Shown here in pieces: positions 1-13,070 of a DNA stretch of 64,000 nucleotides (position 1 is its first letter; the number at the start of each line of letters is the position of its first letter). The stretch is from Poecilobothrus nobilitatus (taxonomy: Eukaryota; Arthropoda; Insecta; Diptera; Dolichopodidae). The position numbers and the translations under genes were made by a program. The notes beneath the pieces are model-generated. The model was not told where the DNA came from. It saw only the letters and a list, made by a program, of their open reading frames with translations, and did not search any database. The stretch spans positions 39,262,496 to 39,326,495 of the forward strand of contig OX352774.1 of assembly GCA_947095535.1 (NCBI GenBank), written 5' to 3'.

Positions 1-3000
1 GCAAAAAAAATTAAATAACTTAAAGAAAAACCTTGTCACAAACCTTGAAACCTTGAGCTTCCGATTTTTCGATTTCCTATTTCATTGTCTGATCGATAAA
101 TATATTAGAAGATATATACATATCATCACTATAAACGTAAAACACTTTTCTTGCACATGTCCAGACTTGCACATGTAAAAACAACAGGAAATAATCTCGG
201 ACCAAGAGTCTAAAGCGATTACTAATCTAGTTCATCCTTTCTTAATAAGAAAATATATTCTTAATTTTTGTGCTAAATCTTACGTAAGGTTCTTCTTAAT
301 AGTTTTTATATTTAAAATTGTTATTTAAATATTATAATATGGCAAAATGTTGTGAGAATTTAAAAAAAAATCACCTAAAAAAGAGTAAAACCATAATGGC
401 AAGTAAAAGAACCACACCTAAAGAAATTGAAGAAATACAACAAATGGTGTAAAACAAGAACGATTGAGAAACTATGTGGAAATGCTATGATCACCACAAA
501 ATAAACGAAGCAAATAAAAAAGCCTTTATCAGCAAATAGTTTTTTCCAAAATTCTACTACCACAAAATCTCTACTTTTTTGTGTCTAATCCCTACTGAGA
601 AACAATCCCTACTGAGATAAATCCAAAATTCTAAAATTTAAACCAAACAAGATCCGGTAAAAAGAATTCGATGAATCTTAAATCTTTATTTATGTCCTTA
701 GTCCGTTCAAATCTTGAATATGCTAGCTGTATTAATTGGTATCCTGATGCATATAACCTACAAATCAATAGATAATTTGAAGCTTTCAAAAAAATTTCTT
801 TTATTTTTTGCACTTCGGAGTTTTCAATAATCGACGCCATGTAATCTACAACCTTATTTCAAAATTAAATTATAAGAGGAAAATCGATTCAACCTTGATA
901 AACATAAAATAACCTTTTTCTATTTATTTATTTATTTATTTATTGTCTTATTTTACACAGTTTTCATTACAATATTTGAAATAGTGTTAATGTAATAGGA
1001 GGAATCGTTTTCAGAATAATCATGAATATTATATTAATATTATAAAAATATTTGTTAATTTGTTATTAAAATTATTCAATTATTAAAGAAAATTGCCAGA
1101 AAATCGTTTACATATTTAATTTTTAAAGATTTTTTGTTATTGGCACTGGTTGACTAGTGGAATGTAATGGACGGAAAACCCAAATTGTTCGGATGGATAT
1201 ACAGAATTTTGATCGATAAAATGTATAATTCTAGTTTTTAATCCTTCTCCAAAAATTTTGCTTAAATAACTAAGAAAGCTGATTCTCCTATATATAGTTC
1301 ATGTATTTGAGCTGCATTTATTTGGCTTCGATATAGGAATGACAGAAACAGTTTTCTATTCTTGTGAAAAATATCTAATCTTCAAACAAGCATTTAAAAA
1401 ATTTTGAATAATGTAGTCTTATTGTTTAAATTTTCTAGAAGATAATTTTTGGTTTTTGCACAGGACATTTTGTTTTTGCTTTGAAGTATGTGTATCCATT
1501 TCGTCAATGATTATATGTTCGTAATGAAAAATCGTCTGTGCTCAAGTTCTAGCACAGGGTCTTCTACAAACTGTTTTAATTTCACATTCCACAAAAAATT
1601 CATCTAAAAAGTTAGTCTTCTATAAAGCTATGAAGGCAATTTCATTATTACTTTTAAGTGATTGTATACCTAAGCTCTTATTCTTAACAACTTTTCCAGA
1701 GTGATTTACTATTATTTTCAAGTGTACTTATTTTATCTGAAAAGGTTTTGTTATAAATTTATACTAATTTATCTCTGATTAAATTATTTAAGTGATTAGC
1801 TTTTGCTTATTCCAAAATTAATCTTCATATATGACAAAAACATTTGCGATAATTTTTGCGACATCCTATTAATTTTTTCAATTCACTTGGAATTAGAACT
1901 TTGTTGAAAGTGTTGAAACGCGTCTTAATTTTATAGATTTTTAGATTTGACTGTCATATTATCTTGTGGTTTTGGAATTTTTTATGTCTTGGGAAATTTT
2001 TAAATTTTGAGAATCTAACATCTTTATTTTCTAAGCAATTTTTAAATTTTATCCAATTTCCCTTATCATTATTTAAAATAATAGAGCAGTCATCATCTTT
2101 CAATTAATTCTTCTTTTTTTTTTTAGTGCATTTCCCTGCCACATAAATGTAACAAGGAAATTACACAGCCTTTTCAGGCATGGCTGTACATGTACAAGGG
2201 GGATTTACTTTTACGACCTCCGTCCGTATTATGTAATGTTTTTGGAAAATATTTGAAAATGTATGTCCTTCTTTCTTATTAAATTTTTTCCATAGGCTTT
2301 TTTTTTGGCTTATCTTTGATTATCTTAGATTAAATATTTTGTAAAGTGATAATAACTATAGCCTTCATAAATTAATAAATAAATAGCACTAACCAATTGT
2401 CTGACTTCAGATCTAGAGAGAGGGAGAATACTGTTTTCGGGTCACAAAAACTAGAAATGGAATGATTGTTATTTTCTTCTATTAATAACTGGATAAAATT
2501 TCGGAAACTCTGCTAGACAATGTTGTCATAAAATTGTTGTAAGTTTTATTTACGTATGTATTGTGTTATTTATTTGGAAGCGACTTGGGTGGAGTTGTAA
2601 CCCGAAATCTTTCCACTAAAACGTCAGAGAATTAAATGACTTAATATAGACTTAATATATTACTTGATTAACAAAGCTTAGGCAAACTCTTGTGGTATAA
2701 CGTTTTCAGAATGAAAATTATACAATCGAAATTGAATTGTAACAATTTTGAATACATGTACGGTTTTGTATAATTTGCAGTACTGTAAATTAATTTAACA
2801 TTTTATCTAAAATTTTATTATTTATTCTTAACTTATTTTATTAAATTATTTTGGCCATTTCACTTTTATTCCTCTTTTCAGGATATTTTTATGAAAATTG
2901 GCATATTTATAGACTTTAAATTCTTTTAACAAATAAAGCAAATTTCTTTCGAGAAAGTGAGGTATTTATACTTAAATAAAATTTGTAAAAATTTAGTTAA

Positions 3001-3106
3001 AACTTTTATTTATTGCATTTCTCTATTTATAATTAATTTTTTAATTCTATTTTCTAAATACGAGTATTTTTATACTTTTTTAAATAAATATTTTACCAAA
3101 AAAATA
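1..3106. other. Intergenic, no gene seen
   Basis: This is AT-rich flank of unit 1. Short open frames at 375-563 and 631-840 (-) have no recognisable protein signature and are not conserved as coding in unit 2. A (TTTA)n run lies near 920-945. Confidence 0.7.
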
Positions 3107-3576
3107 CTAATGATGTAAGTGAATATTAGCATAACTACTTGCATGACCATGACCATGTTTAGGAGCTGTAAAAAGAGAATTAATTTAAAAATTTTATTTA
3201 AAAATTTATGATCGTGTCCTACCTGGATGATCAGCATGTCCTATTCTCTTAACATGAGCATGGAAACCACCATGTTTATCAGCAACATATTCCACAACAC
3301 GTTTAGTACCATCAGCTTCTTTCAATTCATATGCTCCTAATATGCAAATTAAATTAGAATGTATTCTATAAACTTAAAAAAGTATAACATCTTACCTTTA
3401 ACATTGTGACCATCACCATGTTCCCATTGTTGTTTCATATCTCCTGTATGAGTGTCCTTTACACCATAATCAAATTTATATGCAATATGAGCATGATGAT
3501 CTTCATGTCCATGAGCATTAACTAGGATACATAATGTAGCTAACACCATAAAGCTAATCAAAGACAATGTATTCAT
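3107..3576 (-). CDS. Cuticular protein, RR-2-like chitin-binding (minus member of pair 1)
   Basis: Secreted structural protein of the insect cuticle that is expected to bind chitin through a Rebers-Riddiford (chitin_bind_4) domain. The exons are 3396-3576, 3223-3336 and 3107-3165. All junctions are GT-AG and both introns are phase 1, giving 117 aa. Residues 1-21 form a signal peptide ending VNA. The domain runs from about Y33 to V89, with [14 protein letters not shown], the [15 protein letters not shown] block and a GF pair. The tail (A99-H117) is His/Gly-rich and ends ASSYANIHLHH. Canonical RR-2 DGD and GFNAVV are here DGH and GFHAHV. A TATA box lies at 3669-3676 and AATAAA at 3005-3010. It is divergently paired with the gene at 4521. 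The family call is firm; the exact orthologue is unknown. Confidence 0.95.
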
Positions 3577-3668
3577 TTTAAATTGAATTTTTCAAATTTA
3601 CTATTAATTGTTTAATGAAGTATGATGAAGTATTTGTGGGACTGATACTGATTGAACATTCTATTCCG

Positions 3669-3676
3669 TTTTTATA
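3669..3676 (-). promoter_or_regulatory. TATA box of the gene at 3107-3576
   Basis: TATAAAAA on the minus strand, about 95 nt upstream of the start codon. An ATCAGTATCAGT-like initiator lies between them. The same spacing is seen in the paralogues. Confidence 0.75.
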
Positions 3677-4433
3677 CTTTATGTTAAGCTTAAAGTAAAA
3701 TTATAAAATCATTTAATAAAAATAAAAAATTATTTCACAATTTAAAAATGCATTTTAAAAAAGCAAAAACACAAAAAGTTAAAAGAGACGTTAAGAAACT
3801 ATTTTTTACTTTCATTTTCTGCCCAATTTTTAAAAGTTTAATAAAGGTCACAAAATGTCATATTTGTTTCTATAACTTTTATTTAATTATTAATTAAATA
3901 TTTTAAAATAAAATAGAATTTAACAAGAGATCTTATAAGATTTGTTTTCAAATAATTTTTTAGGTTAGGGTTTAAAAGCAATATAATAGTTCATTAATCC
4001 GATTAATATTAATATTTGTAAGGAATATAGCTTCTAAATTTTTAAACCTAAAATAACTTTGATCTTTTACAACAAAGTTTATTCTCAATTAAAATGTTGT
4101 TTAAATATGATAAGATATAAGGATTTCAGAACCAGAATTACTCGGTATGTCAAAAGGTTAGAATGAAACAAAAAATAATTTTTTTCAAAAACAAATGAAA
4201 TATATTAATTAACATATTGTAAGAATGGCTGTGTAATTCAAATTTACTAAAAGTTCAAAATTGAATCAACGGATTAAATGTTTCAAAAATCAAAATAACC
4301 TTAAACTTGAATTTAAATTTTTTTCCAAGTCAAACTTTATTAAATGTTTAATTTATTTAAAAAAAAATTAAATACATTTAGTAACATTATCTGGTATTTG
4401 AGTCTGTTTCACTTCACTGATTGTAAAGTGTAC

Positions 4434-4441
4434 TATATAAA
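4434..4441 (+). promoter_or_regulatory. TATA box of the gene at 4521-4997
   Basis: TATATAAA about 80 nt upstream of the ATG. It is kept in unit 2 but lost in the unit 3 copy. Confidence 0.75.
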
Positions 4442-4520
4442 GTTAGAAAGTTCAAGAAAATCAATCATTCATTTAAAGCATTTTAACTAATCAGAAAACA
4501 AACAAGATAATAGCACCAAT

Positions 4521-4997
4521 ATGAAATTTTCTTTGAAATTAATTGAATTAATGTTATTTGCTACATTATGTATTTTAGTCAACGCTTATGGACATGATGA
4601 CCAACATCATGCTCATATTGCATATAAATTTGATTATGGTGTAAAGGATACTCATACAGGAGACATAAAACAACAATGGGAACATGGAGATGGTCACAAT
4701 GTTAAAGGTAAAACTTTATAGTCTTATTTTAATAGAAAAATCTTTAATTTTTTTCTTATTAGGAGCGTATGAACTAAAGGAAGCCGATGGTACTAAACGT
4801 GTTGTAGATTATGTTGCTGATAAACATGGTGGTTTTCATGCACATGTTAAAAGAATAGGACATGCTGATCATCCTGGTAAAATATTTTTAACACAAATTT
4901 TCCAAATAAAAATGAGTATATTACTTGTATTTCAGCTCCTAAACATCATGGACATGGTCATGCTACTAGTTATGCTAATTTTCACTTGCATCATTAA
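4521..4997 (+). CDS. Cuticular protein, RR-2-like chitin-binding (plus member of pair 1)
   Basis: Secreted cuticle protein of the CPR family. The exons are 4521-4707, 4763-4876 and 4936-4997, giving 120 aa with both introns in phase 1. The signal peptide spans about residues 1-22 (VNAYGH junction), followed by a His/Asp-rich linker (GHDDQHHAH). The domain core is [14 protein letters not shown], then [25 protein letters not shown] and [16 protein letters not shown]. The tail is His/Gly-rich and ends SYANFHLHH. Reading straight through the introns gives apparent ORFs (for example 4684-5001) that are artefacts. Overlapping AATAAA signals lie at 5093-5102. The head-to-head partner at 3107-3576 is 944 nt away between start codons. 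Confidence 0.95.
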
Positions 4998-7900
4998 TTA
5001 ATCCAAAATAAGTTCATTGTTTAAAAACTTTTTACTATAAGATCTAAAAATTTTATAATAAATTATATTGTAAATTAAACAAACGTAAATTAAATAAATA
5101 AAGTTATATTTTAAAAATTGCAAAAAAAAGCTGGTATTGTTTTGTAATGTAAACTTTTTCTATTAAAATTCGAAGGACAAAAATGATCTTAATATGAAAA
5201 TAAATTTTGAAATTGCAACATGTGGAATATTTGGCTATAGATAATTTTAATGCAGCAACTTAAGAATCTGTTCCATTACCATAACTCTTTATATGTGTAA
5301 ATATTGGTCTTCAATTATTTTTTTAAAAATAAAACCAGTATTTTACATTATGTATTTTAAACCAGTATTTTACATTATGAGCAAACTTAGCTTTTATAAA
5401 ACAATGGGTCAGCTTTAATGTCCTCCATTTAGTTTAGGTTGCGTCAACTAGTATATTTTTTTTTTCCACTTCTATGACAAGCATAGGGTGTCCAATAAAT
5501 CGCTTATTATTCATATTTGATTAAGATTTAATCAACATTTTTATTAAACATTTAATGAGTTCGTAGATAGGTACTGTACCAGATTATGAAACACAAATAT
5601 TTTAACCATATCAAACTACAAGTTGAGGTTAAGATTATACATAGCAACTTTTACTTCATTTTTAGTTTTTCTTAATTCATTTTTCTCACTCATTTTTCTA
5701 AAGTTTGATGAAGGAAATATAGTATATAACTACCAAGGTAGATTAGGTTTCCTTAACGTCTTCTAAATATGGTCCACTTTCTACCGCAAAAAAAAATTAA
5801 ATAACTTAAAGAAAAACCTTGTCATGAGCTTCCGATTTTTCGATTTCCTATTTCATTGTCTGATCGATAAATATATTAGAAGATATATAGATATCATCAC
5901 TATAAACGTAAAACACTTTTCTTGCACATGTCCAGACTTGCACATGTAAGAACAACAGGAAATAATCTCGGACCAAGAGTCTAAAGCGATTACTAATCTA
6001 GTTCATCCTTTCTTAATAAGAAAATATATTCTTAATTTTTGTGCTAAATCTTTCGTAAGGTTCTTCTTAATAGTTTTTATATTTAAAATTGTTATTTAAA
6101 TATTGTAATATGGCAAAATGTTGTGAGAATTTAAAAAAAAATCATCTAAAAAAGAGTAAAACCATAATGGCAAGTAAAAGAACAACACCTAAAGAAATTG
6201 AAGAAATACAACAAATGGTGTAAAACAAGAACGATTGAGAAACTATGTGGAAATGCTATGATCACCACAAAATAAACGAAGCAAATAAAAAAGCCTTTAT
6301 CAGCAAATCCTTTTTTCCAAAATTCTACTACGACAAAATCTCTACTTTTTTGTGTCTAATTGAAACAATCCCTACTGAGATAAATCCAAAATTCTAAAAT
6401 TTAAACCAAACAAGATCCGGTCAAAAGAATTTGATGAATCTTAAATCTTTATTTATGTCCTTAGTCCGTTCAAATCTTGAATATGCTAGCTGTATTAATT
6501 GGTATCCTGATGTATATAACCTACAAATCAATAGAATTGAAGCTTTCAAAAAAATTTCTTTTATTTTTTGCACTTCGAAGTTTTCAATAATCGACGCCAT
6601 GTAATCTACAACCTTATTTCAAAATTAAATTATAAGAGGAAAATCGATTCAACCTTGATAAACATAAAATAACCTTTTTCTATTTATTTATTTATTTATT
6701 TATTGTCTTATTTTACACAGTTTTCATTACAATATTTGAAATAGTGTTAATGTAATAGGAGGAATCGTTTTCAGAATAATCATGAATATTATATTAATAT
6801 TATAAAAATATTTGTTAATTTGTTATTAAAATTATTCAATTACTAAAGAAAATTGCCAGAAAATCATTTACATATTTAATTTCTAAAGATTTTTTGTTAT
6901 TGGCACTGGTTGACTGGTGAAATGTAATGGACGGAACCCAAATTGTTCGGATGGATATACAGAATTTTGATCGATAAAATGTATAATTCTAGTTTTTAAT
7001 CCTTCTCCAAAAATTTTGCTTAAATAACTAAGAAAGCTGATTCTCCTATATATAGTTCATGTATTTGAGCTGCATTTATTTGGCTTCGATATAGGAATGA
7101 CAGAAACAGTTTTCTATTCTTGTGAAAAATATCTAATCTTCAAACAAGCATTTAAAAAATTTTGAATAATGTAAAGTCTTATTGTTTAAATTTTCTAGAA
7201 GATAATTTTTGGTTTTTGCACAGGACATTTTGTTTTTGCTTTGAAGTATGTGTATCCATTTCGTCAATGATTATATGTTCGTAATGAAAAATCGTCTGTG
7301 CTCAAGTTCTAGCACAGGGTCTTCTACAAACTGTTTTAATTTCACATTCCACAAAAAATTCATCTAAAAAGTTAGTCTTCTATAAAGCTATGAAGGCAAT
7401 TTCATTATTACTTTTAAGTGATTGTATACCTAAGCTCTTATTCTTAAGAACTTTTCCAGAGTGATTTACTATTATTTTCAAGTGTACTTATTTTATCTGA
7501 AAAAGTTTTGTTATAAATTTATACTAATTTATCTCTGATTAAATTATTTAAGTGATTAGCTTTTGCTTATTCCAAAATTAATCTTCATATATGACAAAAA
7601 TTCATATTATTTGCGATAATTTCGACATCCTATTAATTTTTTCAATTCACTTGGAATTAGAACTTTGTTGAAAGTGTTGAAACGCGTCTTAATTTTATAG
7701 ATTTTTAGATTTGACTGTCATATTATCTTGTGTTTTTGGAATTTTTTGTGTCTTGGGAAATTTTTAAATTTTGAGAATCTAACATCTTTATTTTCTAAGC
7801 AATTTTTAAATTTTATCTAATTTCCCTTATCATTATTTAAAATAATAGAGCAGTCATCATTTTTTAATTTTTTTTTTTTTTAGTGCATTTCCCTGCCACA

Positions 7901-8955
7901 TAAATGTAACAAGGAAATTACACAGCCTTTTCAGGCATGGCTGTACATGTACAAGGGGGAATTACTTTTACGACCTGTGTGGGATTCGAACCCACAATCC
8001 CTCGGTGTTTGCGGCGTATTTTTATACGCTCTTACACACTAGACCACCGAGGTCCGTATTGTAATGTTTTTGGAAAAACATTTGAAAATGTATTTCCTTT
8101 TTTTATTAAATTTTTTCCCTAGGCTTTTTTTTTGGCTTATCTTTGATTATCTTAAATCAAATATTTTGTAAAGTGAAAATAACTATAGCCTTCATAAATT
8201 AATAAATAAATAGCACTAACCGAATAGTCTGACTTCAGATCTAGAGAGGGGGAGAATACTGTTTTCGGGCCACAAAAACTAGAAATGGAATGATTGTTAT
8301 TTTCTTCTATTAATAACTGGATAAAATTTCGGAAACTCTGCTAGACAATGTTGTGATAAAATTGTTGTAAGTTTTATTTACGTATGTATTGTGTTATTTA
8401 TTTGGAAGCGACTTGGGTGGAGTTGTAACCCGAAATCTTTCCACTAAAACGTCAGCGAATTAAATGACTTAATATAGATATTACTTGATTAACAAAGCTT
8501 AGGCAAACTCTTGTGGTGTAACGTTTTCAGAATGAAAATTATACAATCGAAATTGAATTGTAACAATTTTGAATACATGTACGGTTTTGTATAATTTGCA
8601 GTACTGTAAATTAATTTAACATTTTATCTAAAATTTTATTATTTATTCTTAACTTATTTTATTAAATTATTTTGGCCATTTCACTTTTATACCTATATTC
8701 AGGATATTTTTATGAAAATTGGCATATTTATAGAATATTGTAATCCTTTAACTTCTTTTAACATATAAAGCAAATTTCTTTCGAGAAAGTGAGGTATTTA
8801 TACTTAAATAAAATTTGTAAAAATTTAGTTAAAACTTTTATTTATTATATTTCTCTATTTATAATTATTTATTAATTATAATTAATTTTTTAATTCTATT
8901 TTCTAAATACGAGTATTTTTATACTTTTTTAAATAAATATTTTACCAAAAAATTA
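4998..8955. other. Intergenic between pair 1 and pair 2, no protein gene
   Basis: Covers the 3' flank of the 4521 gene, the unit 1/2 junction near 5785 and the 3' flank of the next minus gene. Apart from the tRNA-like segment at 7972-8055, only AT-rich sequence colinear with unit 1 is seen. Confidence 0.7.
7972..8055 (-). ncRNA. tRNA-like sequence with pol III A and B boxes (pseudo-tRNA or SINE-like head)
   Basis: On the minus strand there is an A-box match (TGGTCTAGTG, 8037-8046) and a perfect B box (GGTTCGAATCC, 7982-7992) inside a proper T arm (GTGGG-loop-CCCAC). The 3' AGGTC can pair with the 5' GACCT, giving a weak acceptor stem. The middle does not fold as a normal anticodon arm: the GCGTA/TACGC stem leaves a 6-nt loop. 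CCTCGGTG near the 5' end can instead pair with CACCGAGG. It is therefore better read as a degenerate or derived tRNA than as a working one. The aligned place in unit 1 (about 2208-2225) lacks it. Confidence 0.6.
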
Positions 8956-9425
8956 CTAATGATGTAAGTGAATATTAGCATAACTACTTGCATGACCATG
9001 ACCATGTTTAGGAGCTGTAAAAAGAGAATTAATTTAAAAATTTTATTTAAAAATTTATGATCGTGTCCTACCTGGATGATCAGCATGTCCTATTCTCTTA
9101 ACATGAGCATGGAAACCACCATGTTTATCAGCAACATATTCCACAACACGTTTAGTACCATCAGCTTCTTTCAATTCATATGCTCCTAATATGTAAATTA
9201 AATTAGAATGTATTCTATAAACTTAAAATAGTATAACATCTTACCTTTAACATTATGACCATCACCATGTTCCCATTGTTGTTTCATATCTCCTGTATGA
9301 GTGTCCTTTACACCATAATCAAATTTATATGCAATATGAGCATGATGATCTTCATGTCCATGAGCATTAACTAGGATACATAATGTAGCTAACACCATAA
9401 AGCTAATCAAAGACAATGTATTCAT
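8956..9425 (-). CDS. Cuticular protein, RR-2-like chitin-binding (minus member of pair 2)
   Basis: Duplicate of the gene at 3107-3576. The exons are 9245-9425, 9072-9185 and 8956-9014, with the same phase 1 introns and 117 aa. The predicted protein is identical to the unit 1 copy; differences are confined to introns and flanks, with an exonic synonymous change (AATGTT region) at the exon 1 end. Signal peptide, chitin-binding domain and His/Gly tail are as in that copy. Near-identity implies a recent duplication or ongoing gene conversion. The TATA box is at 9518-9525. Confidence 0.95.
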
Positions 9426-9517
9426 TTTAAATTGAATTTTTCAAATTTACTATTAATTGTTTAATGAAGTATGATGAAGTATTTGTGGGACTGATACTGA
9501 TTGAACATTCTATTCCG

Positions 9518-9525
9518 TTTTTATA
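9518..9525 (-). promoter_or_regulatory. TATA box of the gene at 8956-9425
   Basis: TATAAAAA on the minus strand, about 95 nt upstream of the start, conserved with unit 1. Confidence 0.75.
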
Positions 9526-10287
9526 CTTTATTTAAAGCTTAAAGTAAAATTATAAAATCATTTAATAAAAATAAAAAATTATTTCACAATTTAAAAATGC
9601 ATTTTAAAAAAGCAATAACACAAAAAGTCAAAAGAGACGTTAAGAAACTATTTTTTACTTTCATTTTCTGCCCAATTTTTAAAAGTTTAATTAAGGTCAC
9701 AAAATGTCATATTTGTTTCTATAACTTTTATTTAATTATTAATTAAATATTTTAAAATAAAATAGAATTTAACAAGAGATCTTATAAGATTTGTTTTCAA
9801 ATAATTTTTTAGGTTAGGGTTTAAAAGCAATATAATAGTTCATTAATCCGATTAATATTAATATTTGTAAGGAATATAGCTTCTAAATTTTTAAACCTAA
9901 AATAACTTTGATCTTTTACAACAAAGTTTATTCTCAATTAAAATGTTCTTTAAATATGATAAGATATAAGGATTTCGGAACCAGAATTACTCGGTATGTC
10001 AAAAGGTTAGAATGAAACAAAAAATATTTTTTTTCAAAAACAAATGAAATATATTAATTAACATATTGTAAGAATGGCTGTGTAATTCAAATTTACTAAA
10101 AGTTCAAAATTGAATCAGTTGAACGGATTAAATGTTTCAAAAATCAAAATAACCTTAAACTTGAATTTAAATTTTTTTCCAAGTCAAACTTTATTAAATG
10201 TTTAATTTATTTAAAAAAAAATTAAATACATTTAGTAACATTATCTGGTATTTGAGTCTGTTTCACTTCACTGATTGTAAAGTGTAC

Positions 10288-10295
10288 TATATAAA
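10288..10295 (+). promoter_or_regulatory. TATA box of the gene at 10375-10851
   Basis: TATATAAA 80 nt upstream of the ATG, identical to unit 1. Confidence 0.75.
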
Positions 10296-10374
10296 GTTAG
10301 AAAGTTCAAGAAAATCAATCATTCATTTAAAGCATTTTAACTAATCAAAAAACAAACAAGATAATAGCACCAAT

Positions 10375-10851
10375 ATGAAATTTTCTTTGAAATTAATTGA
10401 ATTAATGTTATTTGCTACATTATGTATTTTAGTCAACGCTTATGGACATGATGACCAACATCATGCTCATATTGCATATAAATTTGATTATGGTGTAAAG
10501 GATACTCATACAGGAGACATAAAACAACAATGGGAACATGGAGATGGTCACAATGTTAAAGGTAAAACTTTATAGTCTTATTTTAATAGAAAAATCTTTA
10601 ATTTTTTTCTTATTAGGAGCGTATGAACTAAAGGAAGCCGATGGTACTAAACGTGTTGTAGATTATGTTGCTGATAAACATGGTGGTTTTCATGCACATG
10701 TTAAAAGAATAGGACATGCTGATCATCCTGGTAAAATATTTTTAACACAAATTTTCCAAATAAAAATGAGTATATTACTTGTATTTCAGCTCCTAAACAT
10801 CATGGACATGGTCATGCTACTAGTTATGCTAATTTTCACTTGCATCATTAA
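10375..10851 (+). CDS. Cuticular protein, RR-2-like chitin-binding (plus member of pair 2)
   Basis: Duplicate of the gene at 4521-4997. The exons are 10375-10561, 10617-10730 and 10790-10851, encoding 120 aa. The offset of 5854 nt is constant across all exons, and the predicted protein is identical to the unit 1 copy. It carries a signal peptide, an RR-2-like domain with the QQWEHGDGH variant, and a tail ending SYANFHLHH. Its partner starts 949 nt away in the opposite direction. Confidence 0.95.
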
Positions 10852-11503
10852 TTAATCCAAAATAAGTTCATTGTTTAAAAACTTTTTACTATAAGATCTA
10901 AAAATTTTATAATAAATTATATTGTAAATAAAACAAATGTAAATTTAATAAATAAAATAATATTTTAAAAACTGCGAAAAAATGCTGGTATTGTTTTGTA
11001 ATGTAAACTTTTTCTATTAAAATTCGAAGGACAAAAATGATCTTAATATGAAAATAAATTTTGAAATTGCAACATGTGAAATATTTGACTATAGATAATC
11101 TGTTCCATTACCATAACTCTTTATATGTGTAAATATTGATCTTCTATTATTTTTTTAAAAATAAAATTAAACCAGTATGTTACATTATGAGCAAACTTAG
11201 CATTTATAAAACAATGGGTCTGCTTTAATGTCCTTCATTTAGTTTAGGTTGCGTCTACTAGTATATTTTTTTTTTCCACTTCTATGACGAGCATAGTGTA
11301 TCCAATAAATCGCTTATTATTCATATTTGATTAAGATTTAATCATCATTTTCATTAAACATTTGATGAGTTCGTAGATAGATACTGTACAAGATTATAAA
11401 ACACAAATATTTTAACTATATAAAACTATAAGTTGAGGTTAAGATTATGCATAGCAACTTTTTCTTAATTTTTAATATTTCTCAATTCGTTTTTCTCACT
11501 CAT

Positions 11504-13070
11504 TATACCCGTACGATAGGATCGGGTATAATAAAATTACTCCTCCGTTTGTAACACCTCGAAATAAGCGAGCTAGATATACCTTCAAAGGTATGGATCG
11601 GATCAGAAAAAAATTCTAAGACTTTTGAGCCATGTCCGTCCGTCCGTCCGTCAGCACGCTAACTCAAAAACTAAGAAAGCTAGAATCTTGAAATTTACAC
11701 AAAATATTCTTGGAGTAATTTGTAGGTTCCCTATTTTTTTTGGTTGAGTTTGGACCAAACCTTAAGGTAGCTCTCGAACACCTAACTTTTAGATCCCCAC
11801 ATTTTTTTTGAAATAGAGCTATGAAATTTTAACCGTTGATAGACCTCACAAAAATATTAATTTTATTTTTAATAACTTTTTTTTGTAGCCCCTCCCGTTA
11901 CGGAGCTACAGCTCCCCAAAGGTTCAAAAAAGCTCTATATTTAAATTGTTATAGCGCAAGTTGTATAAGGTATATCTTCATTTTGAAAACGCCAAACGAT
12001 TACTACTTTTATTAGCTTTAAAAGTATATATACAATAAATTTATATTTGTGGCATACGGTGTCTTAATTTACCGTTATGTGAAACTCAAATTTTGCAAAA
12101 TTCTTTAACCCTTCTATCTTCTACACGGTTAAAGTTGGAAACTTGAAATTTTGACAGAAGTTAGATCTTTGAAAATTAGTATGAGTCATTTCAGAAATTT
12201 TTTTTGTATCACTCCCCGTTTAGGAGCTGTAAGGGGTCAAAAACTGAAAATTTCATATTTTTAAACACCTGTAACTTGAACACCTGTTAAAATTTTTTTG
12301 AAGTAATACACAAAAATTAAAGCTTCAACATTATACTCTTATTTCTGTTAACAACTTTTTTTAATAATATAGGGTTACTTTATAATTGACGAAAATGTTA
12401 CTTGATTTTTTCAAATTTACTAACAAATTTCTTTAAAACGAATTTTTTCCATTTTGTTTTACTCGATAATTTGAAATTGTTGAGGATATAATGCGTAGTA
12501 CATAAAAATGTAAATAAATATACAACATAACGGTTGCTTGAAGAATTTTTATTTATATGATATTGATATACATACATACTTATATAATATCATGTTTATT
12601 TACATATCGTATACGTCACTAGTGAATGAATGATAAGAATATAGATGTATATTATATAGCGCCGTATTTACATATATATATGTATTTTATTGTACTTATA
12701 AGAAATTATTCTGTCAATGGAATATTTAAATATAATATAATATAATATTTAAAATTATATTTATTATTTTGTACTAAGTAAATTTAATATACATCTACCG
12801 CTTAGTATTAAATGGTACTATAGAATATTTGAAAAAGTTTTGGATTGATAATCGTTATGTTAAAATCTGCTTTTCAAGAATGTATAAACATATAGTTTGA
12901 ATATATGTACAACCCATAATTCTAGAAATTATAAAATTCACCCAAATTATTTTAAAATACTAAAATATTAAAAAAATAATATTGTAAGCAAAGTGACAGG
13001 CTGTGAACATACTAACGGTTCGTACGGGTATCTAAGAGTTGACAAAGTCAACTGTATTCTTCCTCGTTTT
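11504..13070 (-). mobile_element. DINE-1/HINE-like element, family A copy 1
   Basis: One end is a hairpin (TATACCCG / CGGGTATA, 11504-11530). The other is AAAACGAGGAAGA (minus strand) followed by a perfect stem (AGTTGAC / GTCAACT). ATACCCGTACGA occurs near both ends as subterminal inverted repeats. A GTCC microsatellite lies at about 11636-11653. Unit 1 preserves the empty site near 5693-5700, and no target-site duplication is visible. This set of features is that described for Helentron-derived DINE-1 elements. There is no coding capacity. Confidence 0.8.

Larger units (their letters stand above)
1..5785. repeat. Tandem segmental duplication, unit 1 (~5.8 kb)
   Basis: This block carries a head-to-head cuticular gene pair and recurs from 5786 with very few differences. 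The corresponding start codons are offset by 5849 nt (minus gene) and 5854 nt (plus gene). The window begins inside or at the edge of the unit, so its true left limit is unknown. The predicted proteins of the two copies are identical. Confidence 0.93.

Noticed and set aside
4684..5001. 105-aa frame in the 3' half of the cuticular gene (also 10538-10855)
   Set aside because: It reads through an intron in the wrong frame; the spliced exon 2 and 3 frame explains the sequence.
5225..5310. Possible cuticular exon relic (ccattaccataactc)
   Set aside because: The match is too short and lacks the neighbouring exon text.
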